Assembly: GCA_026686845.1 (NCBI GenBank)
Contig: JAIVEN010000006.1
Location: forward strand, 33,898,501-33,962,500
Origin: Adenanthera pavonina
Lineage: Eukaryota; Streptophyta; Magnoliopsida; Fabales; Fabaceae
Direction: 5' to 3'
Length of the DNA: 64,000 nt
Made by a program: the position numbers and the translations under genes. Below the pieces are notes generated by a model. That model saw only the letters and a list, made by a program, of their open reading frames with translations, ran no database searches and was not told the origin of the DNA. Shown one piece after another: positions 12,990 to 21,800 of this stretch. Position 1 is the first letter of the stretch. Every line of letters starts with the position of its first letter.

Positions 12990-13420
12990 CATTTTTAAAC
13001 ATAATTACAAAAGTTTTAACACAAAAGTTTCACATCAAAGCCAAAATAATTGTAAACAATGAATTTATTTTAGAAGAAGATGTCTTATTTGATACAGGAG
13101 CTGAGGCTAACTGTTTCAAAGAAGGGATCATCCCAACAAAATATTTTGAGAAAACAATTGAACGATTTAGAGGAGTTGAAAGGACTCTTCTCCAAGTTCA
13201 GTACAAAGTTTCAAATGTGATTATTGAAAATCAAGGTTTTCAAGTTAAAACTCCGTTTATTATGGTTAAGGGAATGGGATCCAAAATTATTCTTGGAACA
13301 CCTTTTACCCATTTACTTAAACCTTATTTAACGGATGAAAACGGAATTTCAAAACAATACTTGGGGAAAACGATTTTATTCCCTTTTACTTATAGCCCCA
13401 GAATAAAGGAGTTAAATCTT
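12990..13420 (+). pseudogene. retroviral-type aspartic protease domain of ORF1
   Basis: The active-site motif LFDTGAEANCF is at about 13085-13117, with the conserved hydrophobic block ending in IILGTPF near 13288-13308 acting as the second protease motif. This domain would release the polyprotein products. No stop falls inside it in this copy. It is followed by an alpha-helical Gln/Lys-rich spacer before the reverse transcriptase. Confidence 0.8.
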
Positions 13421-13539
13421 ATTTCTGCTAAACAAAAACAAATTAATTTCCTTAAACAAGAAATCTCTTTCAAACAAATTGAAGAGCAATTGAATTTGAA
13501 AAATATACAAAGACAAATTCAAAATTGTTTAAAAGAAAT

Positions 13540-14420
13540 CCTCAAAACCATTTGCTCAGATTTACCAAATGCTTTTTGGGACAGAAAAGGGCATATAATA
13601 GATCTACCTTATGAAAAGGATTTTTCTGAAAAACAAACACCAACAAAAGTTCGACCAATTCAAATGAGTTCAGAGCACCTTCAAATTTGTCGAAAAGAAA
13701 TTAATGATTTGTTAAACAAGCGTTTGATCAGGAGATTTAGGAGTCCTTGGTCTTGTGCTATATTTTATGTCAATAATAGCGCAGAACAAGAAAGAGGAGT
13801 ACCTAGGTTAGTCATAAACTATAAACCTTTAAACAAGGCACTGCAATGGATCAGATATCCTATTCCAAATAAATTTGATTTATTGAAAAGACTTCATTCT
13901 GCAAAAATATTTTCAAAATTTGATATGAAATCAGGGTTTTGCCAAATTCAAATCGCAGAAAAAGATAGATATAAAATCGCTTTTATTGTCCCATTTGATC
14001 AGTATGAATGGAATGTTATGCCATTTGGTCTGAAAAATGCCCCCTCTGAATTTCAGAGAATAATGAATGAAATATTTAGTGATAATGATCAATTCATTAT
14101 TGTATATATCAATGATGTATTGATATATTCTCACTCAATAAATCAGCATTTCAAACATATTTACAAATTTATTAGAATTACTAAATCAAATGGTTTAGCA
14201 GTCTCTAAAACAAAAATAAGTCTTTTCCAAACGAAAATCAGATTTTTGGGACACTGGATATCTCAAGAATCTATTGTACCAATTGAAAGGTCAATTGAGT
14301 TTGCTAACAAATTTCCAGATCAAATTATTGACAAAACTCAACTTCAAAGATTTTTGGGTTGTTTAAACTATGTTGCAGATTTTATTCCTCATTTGAGTAA
14401 CTTCATCAAACCTCTGCATG
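13540..14420 (+). pseudogene. reverse transcriptase domain with altered active site
   Basis: The RT blocks are in order: RLIRRFRSPWSCAIFYV, PRLVINYKPLNKAL, FSKFDMKSGFCQIQI (first catalytic Asp in KFDMKSG near 13916-13936), FIVPFDQYEWNVMPFGLKNAPSEFQRIM, then YINDVLIYSHS, and the thumb block IRFLGHWIS. The YxDD box is YIND, so one of the two catalytic aspartates is lost by a GAT-to-AAT change at 14111. In related enzymes this residue binds the catalytic metal ion, so the enzyme would be inactive. Confidence 0.85.
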
Positions 14421-14529
14421 AACGTCTAAAGAATAGTCCTCCTCCTTGGACTGACGTCCATACAAATATTGTTAAACAAATCAAGTCACAGATTAAGCAA
14501 CTTCCGTGCCTTAGCTTTCCCAATCCTTC

Positions 14530-14932
14530 TACCCCCAAAATAGTGGAAACAGATGCCTCTGACATTGGTTATGGTGGCATTCTCAAACAACGAGTTAGTG
14601 GAAAAGAACAAATTGTTTCTTTTACTTCGAAGCATTGGAATAATACTCAATAAAATTACTCCACCATCAAAAAGGAAATTCTTGCAATAGTTTTATGCAT
14701 CTCAAAATTTCAATCTGATTTACTAAATAAAAATTTTTTACTTCGGATTGATTGCAAATTAGCCAAAGATGTTTTACAAAAGGATGTCAAAAATATTGCA
14801 TCAAAACAAATTTTTGCCAGATGGCAAGCGATTTTAAGCATTTTTGACTTTGAAATTGAATTTATCAAAGGATCTTCAAATTCGCTTCCAGACTTTCTCA
14901 CCCGAGAGTTTTTACAGGGAAAAAATTTGTGA
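14530..14932 (+). pseudogene. RNase H domain and C-terminus of ORF1
   Basis: VETDASDIGYGGIL (Asp at 14552) is the first RNase H block. A TAA at 14651 interrupts the domain; the frame continues with YSTIKKEILAIVL and later the block ending in IEFIKGSSNSLPDFLTRE, both standard caulimovirid/Ty3-type RNase H sequence. The natural end of ORF1 is the TGA at 14930-14932. The domain degrades the RNA strand of the RNA-DNA hybrid in related viruses. Confidence 0.82.
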
Positions 14933-14933
14933 G

Positions 14934-16382
14934 ATGCCCCCGAAAAAGAAAAAAGAACCAAAAGAAGATAAACAGAAAGAACTGAGTATCTTTCAAGATG
15001 CTCAATCCGCGGTCTCTAGTGCAGAACTTGAGACTGTTATGAGAAACTTGATTCAGCAAATGGGATCCCAAACACAAGGATCCAGCCATTCGATCAAGCA
15101 GGAGTCTTCCACTCCATCAGGATCATCAATCCAACTAATCCAAAAGGGGCCCTCGGCCCAACAAACTACTGGGTCATCTACCCAGCAAGCAAAAACATCC
15201 AACAAAAAAATCCTTGCATCTTATGCCCAAACCTTTGCCCAAAAACAACTACCAGAACAAACATGGCAACAAGCCCTTATTTCAAAACAAGAATATGACA
15301 GACTTTGCCAACCACCTCAAATAAATCAGAACAATCCTTCTAAGGCACTTGTTCCACAAACTTCAAAAGCAATCCAACCTCAAACTTAGCCAATATTGAC
15401 TACTCCTTACATCTCAAAAGAAAACCAAGTAAGGAACCTAGTCCAAATAGAACCTGAGTTTCACCATTTAAACCCTAACCAGGTAGCTATTAATGTTTTC
15501 CCTTCGGGATTTCATTATAAACCTACTGATTTAAGAAAAATAAGAGAATACTACGAGTTAATATTAGTTCATTCAGAGTCAGTGAATATAGAGCAAAAAA
15601 CTGATAAAAGGAATGGACCAATAGTAACCCATAGCACTCTACAAATTTTAAACATTCTCACTCTTTCTCAGTGGGGACAACCTCTGGAGAAAATAAAATA
15701 TTTTGGAATAATATATGACCCACAAGGGTATAACTACTGGGACTATGTAGATGCATGGTACCACGTATTTTATTACCAAAATGAATTATTTTCTCATACT
15801 TGGTTTATCTATTTTAAAACAAAAACCAAGTATGAATTTCCTCAATGGTTTGTTCACTGGTGGAATTTTGTTGGACCAATTCCTCAAATCTTCTCTCCAC
15901 AAGTAGAACAAGCTTTTGAACTGTTTAAACAAAAATTCAATCACAATGAAGATCCTTTTCCCTTAGATCTTCATTATTTTTCTAAACTTTTAGTATCCTG
16001 GATTTTCTCATGGAAATACAGGTTCTCTGCAAACACTCCAGGATCCACAATTTTACCCATTCTCCAACGAATTCCTTCAGTAAGATGGTGGGCAAAATTT
16101 GATCTCAAAAGAATTGATAACAGAGCAGTAGAAAAATGGTTCAAAGAGAATCCAAAATACCTTTGTGTAACAGAACAAAGCAAGTTCCTAAATCAAAGGA
16201 CAAGGATTCAGGCCATGTTAGCATCTTCAACTGATAAAACTAGCCTAATGAATCAATTAACTACTGTACTACAACTCCTCCAACAACAAGAGTCTACTTC
16301 AGCAAACCAAGAAGCTTCCTCTTCTACATCAGAAAAGCAAAAAGAAGAAGATGAAGACTTATTAAATTTAGATGAAGATTAA
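14934..16382 (+). pseudogene. pararetrovirus ORF2, about 55 kDa protein of unknown function, one in-frame stop
   Basis: The ATG at 14934 is separated from the ORF1 TGA by a single base (TGAGATG), a layout that suits termination-reinitiation of translation. The frame runs 483 codons to a TAA at 16380, with one TAG at 15387. The N-terminus is highly basic (PPKKKKEPKEDKQKE) followed by a Ser/Gln-rich stretch; the second half is rich in Trp, Tyr and Phe (for example WFVHWWNFVGPIPQIF) and ends in an acidic tail (EKQKEEDEDLLNLDED). A protein of 50-60 kDa with no known function in this position is the feature that defines florendoviruses, which supports the assignment. Confidence 0.8.
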
Positions 16383-16389
16383 TTAAGCT

Positions 16390-16610
16390 AGTCACCAATA
16401 AAACATTGTGGTGTCAGCTAAGTTCAAATCTTGTAAAACTATGCCGTATTTGCCAGTCACTAATAAACACTGTAGTGTCGACAAAGCACTGTACAAAAGG
16501 AAGAAGAAAGTACTAACCGAAACTGCTCAAACAGTATCAGTTTCCCGGTCAAAGAAGGCTTTACTCGTCTATATAAGCAGGCGTTGCCTCATTATGAGGA
16601 CATCACTTGT
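16390..16610 (+). promoter_or_regulatory. pararetroviral pregenomic-RNA promoter with TATA box and paired upstream repeats
   Basis: TATATAAG at 16570-16577 lies 188 bases after the ORF2 stop, with a likely transcript start near 16600. Upstream, two imperfect copies of a 27-base unit starting AGTCACYAATAAA begin at 16390 and 16455, 65 bases apart, and may act as repeated activator sites. The near-palindrome CCTCATTATGAGG (16587-16599) sits just before the expected start. This mirrors the 35S-type promoter position of caulimovirids. Confidence 0.7.
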
Positions 16611-16708
16611 TTACATCCCTCACTCTAAACTAGAGAGAGAAGCAAAGCCTTTCAGATCTTTCATCCTCCTTTCATCCTTTCCTCATTTCCTTGTAAGTTT
16701 TTACTTTG

Positions 16709-16714
16709 AATAAA
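16709..16714 (+). terminator. poly(A) signal AATAAA of the pregenomic RNA
   Basis: AATAAA lies about 110 bases downstream of the expected transcript start. In caulimovirids the signal is placed after the cap site so that the RNA is made around the whole circle and ends with a terminal repeat; the spacing seen here fits that arrangement. Confidence 0.6.
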
Positions 16715-16765
16715 ATCTTTTCTTCCAGTTTCAACTTTTGCATTCATATCCTTACTTCGTTCTTA

Positions 16766-16800
16766 TGAACTAAATTGGCAGGTTCTACCGCCTTAGTTCA
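16766..16800 (+). other. hairpin in the start of the viral leader
   Basis: TGAACTAA (16766-16773) and TTAGTTCA (16793-16800) form a perfect 8-bp stem; the 19-base loop is itself partly self-complementary (GGC/GCC ends). It lies after the poly(A) signal where the structured leader would continue. It may be a leader element of the virus or a chance hairpin. Confidence 0.35.
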
Positions 16801-16859
16801 TCTTGAACCATCCCCTCTTCATATTTAAAATTTTGCAATGCATAATTTATTCATGTGCT

Positions 16860-17700
16860 AAGTAGTCATTCTACTCCTCTTCTTCACATTTTCTTTCTTT
16901 CTCCCCTTCCTCTTTCTTCCTTCGGGGCCACTCAATTTTATACTCATACTCCATAATTTTATATTTAATACTGAAATTTTTTATACTCACTTTTTGAGAC
17001 ATGAGATTTAAGTGTAATATTTTTTAGTATTGGGATATTCAAGTAAATATTTTTATGTTTTAGAATTTTTTTACTAATATTTTATATTTTTAAAAATATT
17101 TTTTATTTAAAAAAAAAGGTTCAGACTACAAAAAAATTTGTCCCCTCCACGTCCCCCTAATTTCAGAGGGGACATTTGAGAGACTGGGAGGGGAAGCAAC
17201 TCCCCTCCCCTCCCCCTCCCTCCCCCTATACCAAATAGGGGCTAAGAGATTGTATGATCAGGGTAAAGTGTGTACAATTTTTTGTTATATGTTTAGGATG
17301 AAAGCAATTTGGTGTATTAAATTCAATTTCTATCACTGCCGTTTTTTTATTGCTCCTTCCGGCCATCTTTGTAATTGAATGTGCCATTTGGAACATAAAG
17401 TTTAAGAAAAAAATGAGTTGGGAATGAATTTTAAAGTGCAACAAGTTCATTATTTTTAAAGATTACTAACTTTTGAAAATTAAAGTCCACATATCACATG
17501 AGGTCAATATTCAATTTGTTTTGATCCAATGCATGATACTCCAATTGGTTAGAATGGGATTAAGAGAAAAAAAAATGAAAATTAAGTTAGAATTGAAAAA
17601 TGTTGACAAAGCCTTCACACATTAAAACTTACTAAGGTCTAATATCACCATTTAAAATTTGATTAGGTTATAATCATTTTGCTGTATAAAAAAAGGACCT
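16860..17700. other. pyrimidine-rich and AT-rich DNA right of the pararetrovirus, with G/C-rich block
   Basis: 16866-16925 is pyrimidine-rich; 16930-17125 is AT-rich. At 17145-17235 a block of GGGGAC, GGGAGGGGAAG and CCCCTCCCCTCCCCC runs ends in TATACCAAATAGGGGC. This resembles one end of a plant transposon family whose ends read (T)TTGGT next to G-rich runs, and pairs in style with the purine block at 8915-9062. No gene is seen. Confidence 0.4.
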
Positions 17701-18071
17701 ATAAACAAATTCATCCAATAATATTGTGTGGGCAAGCCAAGTTATAGAGAGAAAAGCTGATCTTTGAAAACAAATTTAGACACGCCTGTGAGAAGATTAA
17801 GTACTTCTAGTGGAAGATAGCACACCACATACTTCCAACATGTTACCTCCAATGATAACATTCCAACGATAACAACAATATTGTGCAAACTACCTTGGAA
17901 AAGACAAAAGAGTCCTTGGCATGCATGTTGGCTCCTATGGAAAGTGATATGTAGCAGAGCAGGTTATTTGCTGAAGAGGTTTAGTAGAGGACATGAAGAT
18001 GGAAGTTATGAAGACAACCTTAGGAGTCAAATAGAGAGAGAACTACTCTAGATGGAGACCTTGAAGAATCA

Positions 18072-18330
18072 TGGTTTGGGTTGGATACTGATGGTTTAGT
18101 TAACCATAGAGGTAGAGCTAAGAGTGGTGGAGCCATTTAGAACTATGAAGGAGACTGGATCTTAGGTGTTATGGGAAAATTGGATGTTAATCATAATATT
18201 GTTGGTGAACCCATGGCAATTCTATAGGCTATGAGGAACATCTTCATAAAAATAATAGTTTGCAGTGACTTTATCAAAGCAGTTAATCTCATTACTTATG
18301 AAAAGCTTTATATAATGATGGTCTTGTGGG
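18072..18330 (+). pseudogene. LINE-type RNase H-like domain fragment
   Basis: In frame from 18072 the sequence reads WFGLDTDGLVNHRGRAKSGG, then a TAG at 18138, then WILGVMGKLDV and GEPMAIL with a further TAG, then VCSDFIKAVNLIT. This follows the plant non-LTR/RVT_3 RNase H pattern (TDG, GxGG, GE near a conserved Glu, then a D-S/F segment). It is a short decayed piece with at least two stops and no visible RT part. It ends about 270 bases before the gamma-tubulin promoter motifs. Confidence 0.55.
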
Positions 18331-18623
18331 TTGTAGATAAATAATGGAGATAGTTAAAAAAACATTGTTATAGATTAAAAGTATTCATTGTTGCTAATAA
18401 GAATTAATCTTTTTCAGTTATTGAGAATAAATGATATACTCCTCATAACTAAGTTTATTACATAAACAGAGATTAGAAATTGAACTTACAATTTGTTTTA
18501 GAATAAGAATCCCTGACGGTCATGTTAATTTGAGTTGGTTTGTTTTTTTTTAATTTTTTTTAGTGAATTGTTTTTTTAATTTCTATTTTGGTTTTGTCCA
18601 TTGCCTTTACCTCAAAATCCTAT

Positions 18624-18648
18624 GGCCCAGAAATGACGTGACGGCCCA
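18624..18648 (+). promoter_or_regulatory. paired GGCCCA motifs with TGACGTGACG, gamma-tubulin promoter
   Basis: GGCCCA occurs at 18624-18629 and 18643-18648 with TGACGTGACG between them (18634-18643), about 250-275 bases upstream of the start codon. GGCCCA (site II/UP1 type, bound by TCP proteins) is common in promoters of proliferation-linked plant genes; TGACG is a bZIP core. The assignment to function is inference from motif identity and position. Confidence 0.4.
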
Positions 18649-18896
18649 AAATTTTACCAACCAAAGTGTCACTACCAAAAGAGAAAGTTGCCGGCGAAAG
18701 CACGCTGGAATGCTATCGGAGTCACTTTTCCCACATTTTCTCAGTGGTTTTCCCTCTCGCTATCATCTCTCGTCCTTTTTCTTTTTCAAAAAGGGACTCC
18801 CCCGCCACGCCAGAGAGACTTCTGAATTCTCCCACTTGATCCAAACCCTAGTTTCCCGAGAAACAAACAGAAACTTCACAATAACAAAAAAGCATT

Positions 18897-21800
18897 ATGC
18901 CGAGAGAGATCATCACGCTTCAGGTCGGACAATGTGGGAACCAGATCGGCATGGAGTTCTGGAAGCAGCTCTGCCTCGAGCATGGCATCAGCAAAGAAGG
19001 CATCCTCGAAGACTTCGCTACTCAGGTGCTTTTGTAGCCTTTCGTTTATGGCCTAAATGTACTCTCAGTGTTAGTGCTTACTGGTCTAAGAAACGCGGAT
19101 GATTCTGTGCTGGGCGCAGCTGAGGGTTGATATTTTCTGAATGAGCATTAATATCACAATTTGGCGTTATGACGGTTTCTGATAGCCGACTCTCACTTTT
19201 GTTAGTTTGCTGCAGGACATTTGGTTGAAGAGAAAGAACTGGATTCTACGATGACTTAAAAGAAAGATAAATAGATATATTAGGAATCAGGGTAGTTACG
19301 AACTTCTAGTTGTTTGCTGTGAGGTTATAATGAATAGATATCTGAAGTAGTCTTTGATGTGGAATCAAAGGCTGTATAAACAAGATACTTAGTGGTCTTT
19401 CACATGGTATTGCTAAGTGATTAGGACTCTAGAGTTAGATTCTTGCCCTCTTAATTCTTCATAATTAAATGAAATTACGCCACAAGTCATTGAGTCTATG
19501 CTACAACCACTCTTCTAGCCCAATGGGCTTTCATGTGAAGGGTGTGTCAGATCATTTGAGTTGAAGTTGATTTTGACATGCTATCAATGGATTAAAAACA
19601 AGGGAATTATGAGCTTCAATTGTGCTGATACAGTATGATAGTAAACATGTAAAGCTGTAAATAATCTTATAACCTTAAGAGGTGGGAAATGACATGTAAA
19701 TAATAACCCTCCGGCAAGTTGGAATTTCAGTTTTGTATTAAATTTTCTCATGGAGTTAGATATTATGATAACAAAACTCTAACTCTAGGTTGTTGCCTGT
19801 GCCACGGCATAAACTAGCTCTTGCTTGCTGATTCTCAGAGTGAATGCTAAATGTGTCTTAATTATTACTTTTATGCTTGAAAAGCTGTCTTTTTTACCCC
19901 CAGTTCCTTGTTTCATTTTAAAGAAATATATTTTATTTGACTGACTTTGGGGCACACTAGTGGACTTTGGTCAATTTTGTTATTTCTGGAGTGGCATTTT
20001 GTTGTTACCATAAAGAGGGAACCACTGAACTAGTGCTAAAGTTGAGAGAGTGGACATGAAAAGAGGTTTTTTGGCCCCCGCCGCGCGGGGTGGGGGGGTG
20101 GGGTGTGTGTTGTGGGTTGGGTGTGTGGAACCAGAGAGAGGGCCAGGAGGGGTTGCACATGACGGAGGGAAATGAGTTGGCAGGTGAGGATGGGAAAAGG
20201 GAAATGGAGGGTGGTTCAAGTTCTGCCCAGCCAACTACAAAGATTCTGACTTATACTATTATGTTAAAGTTTTTAATTGAACTATCTTCAATAGAATGCT
20301 TAGTCTATATTGAAAAGAAAACGTTAATGTGATAGTTGTGAGGGAATTGGCATAAGATGATGAGCTTGGTGCTTTACTGAAATCAGCAAGTATGCATTAT
20401 TATCCTAATCATAAAGATTAATATATGTTTTCTTACTTTGGTCAATGTGCTGCAGGGAGGTGATAGGAAAGATGTGTTTTTCTATCAAGCTGATGATCAG
20501 CACTACGTACCACGTGCTCTATTGATTGACCTGGAGCCAAGAGTTATTAATGGCATTCAGAATAGCGACTACCGAAATCTCTACAATCATGAAAACATCT
20601 TTGTATCAGATCATGGAGGGGGTGCTGGAAACAATTGGGCCAGTGGATATCATCAGGTTCGTCACTGGATTATCCTGTGATTAAGATGATCATCCTTCAA
20701 CAAAATAAAATTTGCGTGAAAAATATCTACTTTCTTCTTCAAAGTTTCCAATAATTTATTTGTGTGATGCTGACCTTACTTATGTCATGACACTGCATGA
20801 GTTTTTTTAGCACTCTTGGCTTTGAGGTTCCATTAATTTAGCATTTGGTTCATTCATATATAAAAAAAATGTAAAATAATATAGGTGATAGGAACAGTAG
20901 TTGTGGGTTGGTGCAGTGGTGCAGAAGCTAGTGGTTGGGGACTAATATCCTAATTTTAATCATGGGTTATTCTTATCAGTAGTGATGGTTTCCAAGCAGC
21001 ACTTGGTGGCATTTAGTTGTAATGGATATGCGTCAAAGAAATCCAGTATGTATTGCTGTCCTAATTGGTACTAGATAATTGGTTGTTGAACATACAAATT
21101 GATGATAGCACTTGTGTTAGGTTATGACATGTTTAAGTCTTCTAAAAATATTTTTGCCATGGTATTTGGAATTTCTAGAAATCTTATGTCAAAGAATAAA
21201 AATGTATGCGTAGCTTTGGTTCTACCACTTGAGCAGATGCCTCAGACTGATCAATAACCATTTTAATACTAACTCAACCAGTTTTGCGTTGACATGATTC
21301 TTACTTTGCAAACAAGTTCACAATTCATATTCCTGATGTGTCACAATTAGGAAATCATCATTTACCTTTTTGAAGCTCAATGAACATCTTGATGGATGAT
21401 TCTCTATTTAGTCTTGAAATCTTAATAGTTTTGAGATGTCACTACTTTTTTATGAATGCAAAATAAGTTGTGTGGCTAATGTGTTTGTTACTTTCTGGCC
21501 AGGGTAAAAATGTTGAAGAAGACATAATGGACATGATTGATAGAGAGGCAGATGGCAGTGACAGTCTTGAGGGTTTTGTTCTATGTCATTCAATTGCTGG
21601 AGGAACTGGCTCAGGTTTAGTTCTTCCCTTGCATCTTTGTTTATTTTTTGCTTTTCTTCATCCTTCCCCCCTTTTTCTTAATGAGAAGGTTTGCATTGGG
21701 TGCATTCAAAGCGGCATAAAATTGCATTGGGTGCGTTCGAAGCGGCATAAAATTGCAGTGGGTGCATTGGCGGTGACAGTATTCTTTCATCCAGATAGAC

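Larger units (their letters stand above)
9521..14932 (+). pseudogene. pararetrovirus ORF1 polyprotein, broken by four in-frame stops
   Basis: A single reading frame of 1804 codons runs from the ATG at 9521 to a TGA at 14930-14932, with four internal TAA codons at 10469, 11156, 11720 and 14651 but no frameshift. Domains in order: 30K movement protein, a region of unknown role, coat protein ending in a CCHC zinc knuckle (12404-12445), aspartic protease (DTGA at 13091-13102), reverse transcriptase, and RNase H (first Asp at 14552). The stop at 11720 falls inside the conserved coat motif preceding KGWWDFYL. The RT signature reads YIND (14105-14116), with Asn (AAT, 14111) where the family has its first catalytic Asp. 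Intact relatives translate this as one polyprotein cut by the viral protease. Confidence 0.88.
9100..16860 (+). mobile_element. endogenous pararetrovirus, florendovirus-like (Caulimoviridae), nearly full length
   Basis: The order is leader-like sequence, a long ORF1 (movement protein, coat with zinc knuckle, aspartic protease, RT, RNase H), a second ORF of about 55 kDa beginning just after the ORF1 stop, then a TATA promoter and poly(A) signal. There is no integrase and there are no LTRs, so this is a pararetroviral insertion, not an LTR element. Two-ORF layout, order and size fit Florendovirus, a genus known from copies integrated in flowering-plant genomes. ORF1 has four in-frame stops, ORF2 has one, and the RT active site is altered, so this copy is dead as it stands. 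The boundaries are estimates (about 9.07-9.2 kb and 16.80-16.95 kb); no target-site duplication was found and no clear tRNA primer site could be located, which may reflect circular permutation or partial loss of the leader. Confidence 0.88.

Noticed and set aside
16408..16713. 101-codon frame after ORF2 of the pararetrovirus
   Set aside because: It overlaps the promoter and poly(A) region and has no conserved sequence.
18563..19102. 179-codon frame overlapping the gamma-tubulin start
   Set aside because: It runs through the 5' UTR and exon 1 in another frame; the gamma-tubulin frame from 18897 is beyond doubt.
19980..20234. Proline/threonine-rich frame on the minus strand in gamma-tubulin intron 1
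   Set aside because: Produced by translating the G-rich tract in reverse; low complexity only.
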